57,906 nt of DNA. Origin: DATEUP01 sp035283065. GTDB lineage: Archaea > Thermoplasmatota > DTKX01 > DATEUP01. Shown here piece after piece: positions 46,582 to 55,080 of the stretch; the first letter of the stretch is position 1, and the number at the start of each line of letters is the position of its first letter. The notes beneath the pieces were generated by a model. The model did no database searches, was not told the origin of the DNA, and saw nothing but the letters and a program-made list of their open reading frames with translations. The stretch is from the NCBI GenBank assembly GCA_035283065.1, contig DATEUP010000100.1, positions 1 to 57,906 of the forward strand, in the 5' to 3' direction. The translations under genes were made by a program, and so were the position numbers.

Positions 46582-49500
46582 GTGGCTACTCCTGCCGCAA
46601 ATGCGGGCCCGACCGCGGCCAAGGCGCCCGCTAAGGCCGACGCGCCTGGCGTCATGTCCAGGCTCAACATCGAGATCGTGCTCATCGCCGTGCTTGCGGC
46701 CGTCTCGATCGCCGCGATCCTCGCCTCGGCGTTCCTCTCCTCCCAGGCCCCCTACGGCTACACGCCCGTCGCGCAGGAGCCAATCTCGAAGCTCCCGCCC
46801 ACGATCAAGATTGAAGGCGTTGACACGGACAACGACGGCCTCTTCGACATCGACGAGAACTACATCTACGGAACCGACACGACCAAGGTCGACACGGACG
46901 GGGACGGCATGCCCGACCCCTGGGAGGTCCAGTACAAGGACACGCGCAACCTCGAGACGCGCGAGCTCGTGATCGACCCCGTCGACCCCACGGACGCCTA
47001 CGAGGACCCTGACAGCGACGGCTACGACTTCAACAACAACGCGAAGGTCGACATCTTCCAGGACTCGGTCGTGCGCGCGAACCTCTCGATCCCCGCGAAG
47101 TCCCAGTACACGCTGCTCGGCGTGTGCCCGATCTACCAGAACCAGCTGGCCTACGACGGCGAGCTCCTGCACTTCGACCGCGTCGCGGTGATGGACAACG
47201 GCACCTACGGCGACCCCTCGACGAACCCGACTTCGGCGATCGAGGTCCGGATCACGGAGGTCAACTCGCGCGAGGAGGACCAGGGGGTCATCTACACGCC
47301 GAAGGACGACCCGAACTGCTTCCTCAAGGTCGAGCTCAACCCCGGGTCGAGCCGCCCCGCGGAGCTTGCGGCTTGGAAGCAGCGGCCCTCCGGCGGGTGG
47401 ATCGAGGGCGAGCTCGTGAACATCGAGGGCCTCTTCCACGTGGACCCGGCCGACGTCACGAACTGGTGGCTCGAGGTGCGCGGCGGGGAGACCTTCCCGA
47501 ACATCCAGGAGTACCAGACGTGGCACGACTACGAGGGGACAGGCAGGCTCACGGGCGCAAACCCCCTCGACCGCGACACGGACGGCGACGGGATGTCCGA
47601 CGGCTTCGAGGCCCACTACGGCCGCGGGCACGCGCTCTCGGGCAACGGCACGCTCTCGTGGGTCTGGGAGTTCTTCCTCTCGCCCGTGAACGTCTCGGAC
47701 GCCACGGAGGACCCCGACGGCGACGGAATCCGGATCACCTGGGCCGACTACGTGATCGCAAGGCTCCTCCGCGACGCAAACGGCTCCGTCGTGAACGAGG
47801 TCCCCTCGGACGTCGCGCCGGGCGACTTCGTCCTTGCCGGCACGAACCTCAACGAGTTCTTCCTCGGCACGAGGCCCGACCTCCCTGACAGCGACAACGA
47901 CACGTACCCGACGCCGCTGCCCGGCTCGCTCATCGCCGACTGGAACACGGCCGACATGCAGGAGGTCCTCGTCCTCAAGACCGACCCCCTCAAGTTCGAC
48001 ACGGACGGCGACGTCATGGACGACGGGTGGGAAGTCTACAACAACCTTCTCCCCCTCGACTCGGCGGACAAGTTCCAGGACATCGAGCCGGACAACCTCA
48101 CGAATTACTTCGAGTACATCAACCCGGGCTGCCGGCTTGACCCGCGCGCGCCCGACACGGACAACGACCTCCTGCCCGACGGCTGGGAGGTCGCCTACAC
48201 GCTCGACGCCTGCCGCAACGACGCGTCGGAGGACGTCGACCTCACGCGCGGCGTCGTGACGCCGGACGGCCTCACGAACCTGCAGGAGTTCATTTACGGC
48301 ACAAACCCGCGCAAGGTCGACACGGACGGTGACTTCCTCAACGACTTCGACGAGGTCCACAAGGTGTGGAACGTCTCCGTCGAAGGCAAGATCTACCTCT
48401 ACCGCACGGACCCCACGGCGCCTGACACGGACCTTGACGACAACCTCGACGACGAGGACGGCGACGGGAGCGACTTCCCCTGCGAGGAAGTCCTCGACGG
48501 CTCGGACAACGACGGTGACGCGCGCTTCCTCCAGAACGACAACTCGGACAACGACGGGGACGGCGTGATCGACGACGGGCCCTTCGGCAAGGTGCCGACG
48601 GCCGGGCTCCCGGGCACGGACCCATCGACCTGGCTCCCCGAGGGTGTGGACGAGGAGCATGACCTCTGCGACTACAATGAGGTCGTGATCTACCACACGA
48701 ACGCCTCGAACGCGGACACGGACCTCGAAGGGCTCTCGGACTGGATCGAGCTCAACACGGACCGCAACGCGACGAAGCAGGGCATCCAGACGACGAACCC
48801 GAACCTCAAGGACAGCGACGGGGACAAGCTCGACGACTTCGCGGAAGTCCCGCACCTCGTGGACGGCCTCTACCAGTGCCTCCTGCTCCAGCTGCCGGGC
48901 TTCACAGACAAAGTCGAGCGCTGTACGGATCCGTTGAACCCCGACACCGACGGCGACGGCCTCGAGGACGGCCTCGAAGTCCTCACGGATTTCCAGCTGT
49001 TCGACCCCGACACGGGCGAGCGCGACACGGTCATCCACTCCTCGGACCCCACGGATCCCGACACGGACCGCGACGGCCTCAACGACGGCTTCGAGTTCGA
49101 CAACAGCGACCTCGACGGCGACGGCCTGCCGACCTCCTGGGAGCTTGACAACCTCGCGATCTACCCGCTCGCCTACACGGAGGTCGACGCCGACGACAAC
49201 GGGGTCGACGACACGCAGGACGACTGGGACGGGGACGGCCTTTCGAACCTCGACGAGTACGTGCGCCGGCTCCAGCCCTTCGACCCGGACACGGACGACG
49301 ACGGGGTCCTCGACTCGAACGAGGAGCCGGGGCGCTTCGCGATCCTTCGCCTGCCGGTCTACTCGGACAGCGACGGGGACTTCATGCCCGACTGGTGGGA
49401 GAAGAAGCACGGGATGAACGCGAACCAGCGCGTGGACGGCTGCGCCGTGGACTCCGACAGCGACGGGTTCGCCGACCTCGACGAGTACCTCTACAACACG

Positions 49501-50709
49501 GACCCGCGGGGCTCTCTCGACAGCCAGACGCCGGACAAGTGGAACCACGTGTTCATCGCAATCCCGAACTCCTGCGACCGCGACGGCGACGGGATGGCGA
49601 ACTGGTGGGAGGAGAGGTACGGCCTTGCCCCCGACGACGCGACGGACAAGGACCGCAACCTCGACAGGGAGCTCAACCTCACGGGCGCCTACGACACCGC
49701 GACGGGCCTCATCATCCTGCCGGACAACTGGACGAACTATGAGGAGTACATCTATTCTCGTAACCCCTTCGGCCACATCTCGACGAACCCCGCGATGGGG
49801 GACTCGGACTACGACGCCTACAACATCCGCGTACGCCCGCTCGACGGCACGTTCAACAACACGGGGCTGAAGACCGACTGGAACAAGTTCTACACGGACG
49901 ACCGGGACGAGGACCCCGTGATCCTGTGGCACGCGAAGAACCCGACGAACCCGTCGGCAAACGCTACGGCTCTCTCGCCGATCCGGAGGGGCGACGCGAT
50001 CGGCGACATCGACCGCGACGGGATCAACAACACGGTCGAGGCGCAGAAGAAGACCTCGGCCTTTGACCCCGACTCGGACGGCGACGGGATGCCGGACGGC
50101 TGGGAGGTCCAGTACGGGGTCGGCAACCAGACGACGGGCAAGCCGATCCTCAGCCCGCTCTTCCCCGGCGACGCGAACGAGGACCCGGACAACGACGGCT
50201 GGAACTACAGCCGGGTGATGGACACGACAATCCTCCCGGACCCGTGCTCGGGCCTGCCGCCGCCGATCATCACGAGGCGCGACTTCAACGGGGACGGCCA
50301 GGTCGACGACTACATGGACAACGAGCAGTTCACGAACATCGAGGAGTACTACTTCGGCGACGACACGAACGGGGACGGGATCCACGACGTGACGACGCAC
50401 CCGGGCAAGCGGATCTCCGCGGCCGACTCGAACTGCCGCGGGCCCGTCGACGGCTTCCTGATGTACTTCAAGGACCGCGACTTCGACCAGATGGCGCGCT
50501 GGTATGAGGTCATGTTCCAGTTCGACGACGGCGACTCGACCGGCATAAACGGCCGGGAGGCCGACCCCGACCTCGACGGGTGGAAGAACATTATCGAAGC
50601 GCGCTCCATCCCCTGGTTCATCCCGCGGGACCCTGCAAACCACCCCGAGTGGTGCAACGTGCCGCGCGAGTTCCTGCCCGACCCCGAGCGGCCGCCGCCG
50701 CCCTGCTGA
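46582..50709 (+). CDS. Giant signal-anchored surface protein with about 25-30 calcium-binding (thrombospondin type 3/dockerin-like) repeats
   Basis: A 1375-residue protein. A short cytoplasmic N-terminus, rich in Ala and Lys, leads to one membrane helix (IEIVLIAVLAAVSIAAILASAF). The outer part is then dominated by acidic loops D-x-D-x-D-G-x-x-D, such as DTDNDGLFDIDE, DTDGDGMPDPWE, DSDGDFMPDWWE and DLDGDGLPTSWE, spaced mostly 25-70 residues apart. Each loop should bind calcium, so the protein would be stiff in saline water. No enzymatic domain or C-terminal anchor is seen; it ends PERPPPPC. GTG 46582 is used. Gene is highly acidic overall. Confidence 0.85.
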   Translation: MATPAANAGPTAAKAPAKADAPGVMSRLNIEIVLIAVLAAVSIAAILASAFLSSQAPYGYTPVAQEPISKLPPTIKIEGVDTDNDGLFDIDENYIYGTDTTKVDTDGDGMPDPWEVQYKDTRNLETRELVIDPVDPTDAYEDPDSDGYDFNNNAKVDIFQDSVVRANLSIPAKSQYTLLGVCPIYQNQLAYDGELLHFDRVAVMDNGTYGDPSTNPTSAIEVRITEVNSREEDQGVIYTPKDDPNCFLKVELNPGSSRPAELAAWKQRPSGGWIEGELVNIEGLFHVDPADVTNWWLEVRGGETFPNIQEYQTWHDYEGTGRLTGANPLDRDTDGDGMSDGFEAHYGRGHALSGNGTLSWVWEFFLSPVNVSDATEDPDGDGIRITWADYVIARLLRDANGSVVNEVPSDVAPGDFVLAGTNLNEFFLGTRPDLPDSDNDTYPTPLPGSLIADWNTADMQEVLVLKTDPLKFDTDGDVMDDGWEVYNNLLPLDSADKFQDIEPDNLTNYFEYINPGCRLDPRAPDTDNDLLPDGWEVAYTLDACRNDASEDVDLTRGVVTPDGLTNLQEFIYGTNPRKVDTDGDFLNDFDEVHKVWNVSVEGKIYLYRTDPTAPDTDLDDNLDDEDGDGSDFPCEEVLDGSDNDGDARFLQNDNSDNDGDGVIDDGPFGKVPTAGLPGTDPSTWLPEGVDEEHDLCDYNEVVIYHTNASNADTDLEGLSDWIELNTDRNATKQGIQTTNPNLKDSDGDKLDDFAEVPHLVDGLYQCLLLQLPGFTDKVERCTDPLNPDTDGDGLEDGLEVLTDFQLFDPDTGERDTVIHSSDPTDPDTDRDGLNDGFEFDNSDLDGDGLPTSWELDNLAIYPLAYTEVDADDNGVDDTQDDWDGDGLSNLDEYVRRLQPFDPDTDDDGVLDSNEEPGRFAILRLPVYSDSDGDFMPDWWEKKHGMNANQRVDGCAVDSDSDGFADLDEYLYNTDPRGSLDSQTPDKWNHVFIAIPNSCDRDGDGMANWWEERYGLAPDDATDKDRNLDRELNLTGAYDTATGLIILPDNWTNYEEYIYSRNPFGHISTNPAMGDSDYDAYNIRVRPLDGTFNNTGLKTDWNKFYTDDRDEDPVILWHAKNPTNPSANATALSPIRRGDAIGDIDRDGINNTVEAQKKTSAFDPDSDGDGMPDGWEVQYGVGNQTTGKPILSPLFPGDANEDPDNDGWNYSRVMDTTILPDPCSGLPPPIITRRDFNGDGQVDDYMDNEQFTNIEEYYFGDDTNGDGIHDVTTHPGKRISAADSNCRGPVDGFLMYFKDRDFDQMARWYEVMFQFDDGDSTGINGREADPDLDGWKNIIEARSIPWFIPRDPANHPEWCNVPREFLPDPERPPPPC

Positions 50710-50782
50710 TGCGGGCCCTTGCCCTCGCGCCACGCATCGGGGTGGGTCGGCCCTTCAGCCCTTCGACCCCCGTATGGGAACC

Positions 50783-50790
50783 CATAAGTA
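50783..50790 (+). promoter_or_regulatory. Putative TATA box for the gene at 50823
   Basis: CATAAGTA, about 35 nt before GTG 50823. Confidence 0.4.
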
Positions 50791-50822
50791 GCGCGCGCGG
50801 GGCTTTTCGAGCGGGAAACGCG

Positions 50823-52277
50823 GTGGGCGCGCGCGTTCTGGCCGGCTCCTCGAAGGCGCGCCCGGGTCTCGCCCTCGGCCTTGCGCTCGCGGTGCTCGGG
50901 TCGCTCGCCGTCCCGTCCTTCGGGGCGCCGAGCGCGTACATCCTCGACGTGGAGGTCCTTCCAGTCGACCTCAACGCCAACGACCTCTTCGATTACCTGA
51001 ATATATCGGCAATCCTCGACGTGCCCCAGGCCGGCAGCTACCTCGTGGGCGTGACGCTGCGCTGGCCTGTCACCGGGACGGAGGTGGCTGCAAACTCGTC
51101 GCTCGCGTCTTTCGCGGCGGGCGCCGCGCGTTACACGCTGAGGATCGACGGCGCCTCGATTGCCGAGAAGCAGCTCGACGGCCCCTTCAACCTCACGGTC
51201 GACCTCCTGTCCTCTCCGTCCGGCCCCGTGCGGGACTCCGCCTCGTTTCCGACGCCGCTCCTTCGTGCCAAGGACTTCGAGAGGCCCCCCCAGGCCGGCA
51301 GGCCCGAGCTCGAGGTGGGCCCTTCGGCCGTCCAGCTCGCCTCGCCCTCGATCAACGCGAGCGTGAACCTCTCGCGACCATCGGTCGCCTGGGGGCCGCG
51401 CGCTGCGGGAGGGGCGGCGCCGGCGTTTGAGGCGACGTTCCCGAGCGTAGTCGCCTTTTCCGATGACGGCGACCACGCCTATGAGCCCAGCGAACTCGCC
51501 TGCAGGGCGGACACGGGCGTGGGGCCCTGGTCGATCGCCGCGCTCGAGGTGGGAGCGTCTTCCGACCTCGGTTTCGCGATCCGCTTCACGCTTGCATCGC
51601 GGGTGCGTTTCGAGGGCCCAAGCTGCCCGACGCCCATCGGGGCGAACGCCTCGATCGCGTTCCTCATCGCCGAGCGCGGCGGCGCGGTCGGGGGGCCGAC
51701 CCCCTACCCGCTCGAGGGCGGCCTCGAAGTCAAGGTCGACTTGAGGCTTTCGCCGGACGGCAGGCTCCCCGGGTCCGACCTCGCCTTCGAGGTCGCGCTG
51801 CGCGACCTCTGGGGTAACCACTCGTTCCTCCTGCGCGGCCCCCAGGGGTTCGAGGCGGTCGACCCGGCCTCCGCCAACCGGCCGGTCACGCCGCTTGCGC
51901 CCTCAAGGCCCTTAGACCTCGAGCGCATCGGTTTCCTCGACGCCCAGGGCGCACCCCGCGGCCACTTTGCGTGGCTGGCGCTGGGGCAGGAGACCCTCAC
52001 GACGGGCGCGCAGCGCACGGTGCGCGTGGCGGCCTCGAGCGGGCTTGAAAACCGCACGCTCGGGCTCTTCCTCGCGGTGCCAAACGACGCCGCGCTTGAG
52101 TCCGTGACGCTCGACCCGGCGGTCGGCGTGCCCGCGGCCGTCCGGCCCCCCGCCACGGGGGACGGGACGCCGGAGCCTAACGTGGAGAAGCCCTCCCTCA
52201 CGGTCTTCGTGGGCGCGCTTGCCGCGGTGGCGGCGATGTTCTTCTTCTCAGTCTACGCGCGCGCGAAGAAGTACTGA
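50823..52277 (+). CDS. Secreted membrane-anchored protein of unknown function
   Basis: A 484-residue protein. The start is taken as GTG 50823, which gives an N-terminal signal peptide (LALGLALAVLGSLAVPSFGAPSA). The body is beta-rich with several N-x-S/T sites (LFDYLNISAIL, FNLTVDLLS, INASVNLS). It includes DVEVLPVDLNANDLFDYLNI, which resembles a short calcium-type loop. The C-terminus has one membrane helix (LTVFVGALAAVAAMFFFSVY) and a short basic tail ARAKKY. No family is recognised. It follows the calcium-repeat gene on the same strand and may form part of the same surface structure. Confidence 0.65.
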   Translation: MGARVLAGSSKARPGLALGLALAVLGSLAVPSFGAPSAYILDVEVLPVDLNANDLFDYLNISAILDVPQAGSYLVGVTLRWPVTGTEVAANSSLASFAAGAARYTLRIDGASIAEKQLDGPFNLTVDLLSSPSGPVRDSASFPTPLLRAKDFERPPQAGRPELEVGPSAVQLASPSINASVNLSRPSVAWGPRAAGGAAPAFEATFPSVVAFSDDGDHAYEPSELACRADTGVGPWSIAALEVGASSDLGFAIRFTLASRVRFEGPSCPTPIGANASIAFLIAERGGAVGGPTPYPLEGGLEVKVDLRLSPDGRLPGSDLAFEVALRDLWGNHSFLLRGPQGFEAVDPASANRPVTPLAPSRPLDLERIGFLDAQGAPRGHFAWLALGQETLTTGAQRTVRVAASSGLENRTLGLFLAVPNDAALESVTLDPAVGVPAAVRPPATGDGTPEPNVEKPSLTVFVGALAAVAAMFFFSVYARAKKY

Positions 52278-52362
52278 GGAGGGGGCCGAAACCGGCCTGC
52301 TACCTCCCGAGGACTTCCTTGTCGCGCGCGTGGGGCTGTGGGCAAAAGCGGAGGACGAACGG

Positions 52363-52632
52363 ATGACCGGAGCATTGGAAGTGGTGCTTTCAGCAAGCGT
52401 GATCGTGCTGTCCCTTGGCCTTGCAGGGACGACCTGGCTCTCGCTCCACAGGACGGGCAACCGCCGCCTCATCTTCGTCACGGCCGCCTTCCTCGCGTTT
52501 TCCCTGAAGGGCGTGCTCACGGCGGCCGCACTCTTCACGGCGCTCGTGCTCGTCCCGGTGGACGTCGTGCTCCTCGGCCTGGACCTCGCGATCCTGCTCC
52601 TGCTCTACCTTTCGCTGATCATCACGAAATGA
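52363..52632 (+). CDS. Small three-helix membrane protein
   Basis: An 89-residue protein that is almost entirely three membrane helices (VVLSASVIVLSLGLAGTTWL, LIFVTAAFLAFSLKGVLTAA, VVLLGLDLAILLLLYLSLII) separated by short polar loops (SLHRTGNRR). ATG 52363 is preceded by GGAGG at a good distance. It lies 105 nt upstream of a two-domain winged-helix regulator on the same strand. Similar small membrane proteins next to winged-helix regulators are common in archaea, so a sensor or partner role is possible but not shown. Confidence 0.65.
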   Translation: MTGALEVVLSASVIVLSLGLAGTTWLSLHRTGNRRLIFVTAAFLAFSLKGVLTAAALFTALVLVPVDVVLLGLDLAILLLLYLSLIITK

Positions 52633-52737
52633 AGGGGAAACGGAGGGAGGTGAGAGCATAACATCGCAAGACGGCGCGGTTGGGGGAAGCACGCGCCGTG
52701 GGTCTTGAAAGTCGCAGGGCGCAAGGGAGGTGAGCGG

Positions 52738-53412
52738 GTGCAGGGCGGTCCGGTGGGCGAAGGAGGCGAGCCGGAGGGCCCGCCTCAGACGCCCCCGCCC
52801 CCAAGTCCCCCGGCCGGGGAAATGCCCGCCGAGGCGGTGCCGGCAGCGCCGGCAGTGCCGGCAGCGCCGGCTCCGAAGCCCGCGCGAGGCGCCCGCACGC
52901 CGCCCCGGTCGACGCGCCAGATCATCTTCGAGTTTGTCCGCGACGCGCCCGGGACGCACCTGCGGGGGGTCCAGCAGGCCCTCGCCCTGCCGCTCGGGAC
53001 CGTCGAATACCACCTGCGCGAACTCGTGCGCCTCGAGCTTGTCACAGAGCGCGAGGACGGGATCTACCGCCGGTACTTCGTGGTCGGACAGCTCGGCGGG
53101 GTCGACCGCGAGCTCCTCGGGGCGCTTCGCCAGGAGATCCCGCGGCGCATCGTGATGCACCTCCTCCTTAACCCGGGGCTGAACTTCGGGCAGGTGCGGG
53201 AAAGCTTCGAGATCTCGGGCTCCACGCTGCACTACCACCTCAAAAAACTCGAGAAGCGCGGGATCCTCCAACGGCGGCGCGAGGGCCGCGAGACGTTTTT
53301 CTGGGTGCTGAACGAGCGCGAGGTGGCCAAGGTCCTGCTCGCGCACAAGAAATCGTTCGGCGACGACCTCCTCGACGCGTGGGCCCTCACTTGGGACCAA
53401 ATCCGCCCGTGA
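52738..53412 (+). CDS. Double winged-helix transcriptional regulator
   Basis: A 224-residue protein. The first 55 residues are disordered Gly/Pro/Ala (PPQTPPPPSPPAGEMPAEAV). Two tandem winged helices follow: QIIFEFVRDAPGTHLRGVQQ...VEYHLRELVRLELV with a YRRYF wing, and RRIVMHLLLNPGLNFGQVRE...LHYHLKKLEKRGIL. The H-L-(R/K)-x-L recognition-helix pattern is like ArsR/PadR-type archaeal regulators. GTG 52738 sits 4 nt behind GGGAGGTGA, close to an ideal match to the archaeal 16S 3' end; TTG 52705 would be the longer alternative. Confidence 0.82.
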   Translation: MQGGPVGEGGEPEGPPQTPPPPSPPAGEMPAEAVPAAPAVPAAPAPKPARGARTPPRSTRQIIFEFVRDAPGTHLRGVQQALALPLGTVEYHLRELVRLELVTEREDGIYRRYFVVGQLGGVDRELLGALRQEIPRRIVMHLLLNPGLNFGQVRESFEISGSTLHYHLKKLEKRGILQRRREGRETFFWVLNEREVAKVLLAHKKSFGDDLLDAWALTWDQIRP

Positions 53413-53458
53413 GCCCCGGAGCGAAAGGGTCAAGTGGCCCTTTGCCCACAGCCTCCCC

Positions 53459-54115
53459 GTGACCCGGAAGATCGTGACCTGCCAGGAGTCGCGCCAGGAG
53501 GTTGTGGCCTCCGGGTGCCACTGCGGGGCGGCCGCGCAGTACGAGCAGTCGCTAAAGCTCGGGCTCATCGTGCTGTCGGACACCGAGACGGTCCCGGGGC
53601 TCCACGCGTGGTTCGAGTCCGAGGCCGCGATGGACCGCCTGTGCGCCTTCAAGGAGCGGCCGCGCGACCAGTTCATCTACCTCTTCCCGGACCTCGCCTC
53701 GATCGAGACGCTCGCGGATGTTTCGGCCGTGCGCCTTCGCGGGCTCGAGCGGCTCCTTTCGAGTATGCGGTCGCCGATGACCATGGTCTTCCCGAGCCAC
53801 GACGAGGACGAGACCACGACGGTGGCCGTGCGCGTCGTGTCCCACCCTTTCCTGCGCGCGGTGCTCCGGGGCGCCTACCCGCTCGCCTCTACGAGCGCGA
53901 ACAAGCATGGCGCCGCCGCGCCCGAGTCCCTGCGAGACGTGTCGACGCAGGCGCGCGACTCGGCCGATGTCGAGGTGCGAACGCAGCTCCCGTCAGCCGG
54001 AATCCCCTCGGCTGTCGTCGACTTCGCTGTGCGCCCCGTGACGCTTCGGCGGCCGGGGGCGCTCAATGAGGGGGAGTTCCGCGCGGCCCTCAAGGCCTTT
54101 GAAGTCGTCCCGTGA
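53459..54115 (+). CDS. Sua5/YrdC/YciO-family protein, divergent
   Basis: A 218-residue protein with the YrdC-like core: SDTETVPGLHAWFESEAAMDR parallels the family T-E-T-V-Y-G-L-G segment, followed by CAFKERPRD (K-x-R) and PLASTSANKHG (S-x-N). The family makes threonylcarbamoyl-AMP, the precursor of t6A in tRNA that Pcc1/KEOPS then uses. It lacks the usual Tyr after ETV and has an unusual Cys-rich N-terminus (TCQESRQEVVASGCHCG), so activity is uncertain. GTG at 53459 is the start. Confidence 0.7.
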   Translation: MTRKIVTCQESRQEVVASGCHCGAAAQYEQSLKLGLIVLSDTETVPGLHAWFESEAAMDRLCAFKERPRDQFIYLFPDLASIETLADVSAVRLRGLERLLSSMRSPMTMVFPSHDEDETTTVAVRVVSHPFLRAVLRGAYPLASTSANKHGAAAPESLRDVSTQARDSADVEVRTQLPSAGIPSAVVDFAVRPVTLRRPGALNEGEFRAALKAFEVVP

Positions 54116-54171
54116 CACCCGCGTCACCCCAAGGGCTTTTTCCCCCCTCGCGGGTGGGGGCGCCTCCCCCC

Positions 54172-55080
54172 ATGCCTGAAGACCTGAAGCTCACGGACGA
54201 AGCCATCGAGAAATGGCGGGAAGCCGGGAAGATCACCTCGAGGGCCCGGGAGCTTGCCGCCTCTCTCGTGGTCCCGGGCGCGAGGCTCGAGGACGTGGCC
54301 GAGCGGGTCGAAGGCTTCATCCGCAAGCAGGGCGCGAAGCCGGCGTTCCCGCTCAACTTGTCGGCCGACCACCTAGCGGCCCACTACTCGCCGGACATCG
54401 ACGACCCCTTGAGGTTCGTGGCCGGCCAGCTCGTGAAGGTCGACATCGGCGCGCACGTGGACGGCTACCCGGCCGACTCCGCGATGACCGTGGAGGTGGG
54501 GGGCCAGCGCCGCTACGGGGACTACGTGCGGGCGTCCCGCGAGGCGCTTGCCGCCGGCGTCGAGACGATCGGCCCGGACGTCAGCCTCTCGAAGGTCGGC
54601 GAGGCGATCGAGCTCACGGTAAGGGCCTACGGCCTGCGGCCGATTTCGAACCTCACGGGCCACCTGATCCGGCGAAACGAGCTCCACGCCGGCAAGTCGG
54701 TGCCAAACGTCGGCGGCCACAAGGGGGACTTCGCGCGAGTCGGCGAGGTCTTCGCCATCGAGCCCTTCGCGACGAGCGGGGACGGGGAGGTCGTGAACGG
54801 CGAGCCCGGGAACATCTACAGGTTCCAAGGGGTAAGGAAGGTCAAGGACCCGGACGCGGACCGCCTCCAGAAGGCGATCGCGCGCGAGCACCCCTCGCTG
54901 CCGTTTGCCGCGCGGTGGTGCCGGACGCTCTGCGATTCCCCCAAGAAGAGCGTGAAGGCGCTTCGGAGCGCGGGCGTGCTCTACGCGTACCCCGTGCTCG
55001 TGGAGAAGGCAGAGGGGCCCGTCTCGCAGCACGAGCACACGGTCATCGTGGCCGCGTCGGGCGCGCAACTCATCACTTAA
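54172..55080 (+). CDS. map: Methionine aminopeptidase, type 2 (archaeal)
   Basis: A 302-residue M24 enzyme. All metal ligands are visible: VDIGAHVDGYPADSAMTV (two Asp), NLTGHLI (His), FAIEPFA (Glu) and SQHEHTVIV (Glu). The helical insert between the ligands is typical for type 2. It removes initiator methionine from new proteins. I use ATG 54172; the upstream GTG start at 54112 would overlap the previous gene and add a non-conserved 20 residues. The end overlaps the opposite gene by 8 nt. Confidence 0.94.
   Translation: MPEDLKLTDEAIEKWREAGKITSRARELAASLVVPGARLEDVAERVEGFIRKQGAKPAFPLNLSADHLAAHYSPDIDDPLRFVAGQLVKVDIGAHVDGYPADSAMTVEVGGQRRYGDYVRASREALAAGVETIGPDVSLSKVGEAIELTVRAYGLRPISNLTGHLIRRNELHAGKSVPNVGGHKGDFARVGEVFAIEPFATSGDGEVVNGEPGNIYRFQGVRKVKDPDADRLQKAIAREHPSLPFAARWCRTLCDSPKKSVKALRSAGVLYAYPVLVEKAEGPVSQHEHTVIVAASGAQLIT

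Noticed and set aside
45730..50733. A very long open frame on the minus strand opposite the calcium-repeat protein
   Set aside because: It is the mirror of GAC-rich coding DNA (GTC on the other strand), reads as Val/Arg/Asp/Glu-rich nonsense and has no start signals or domains.
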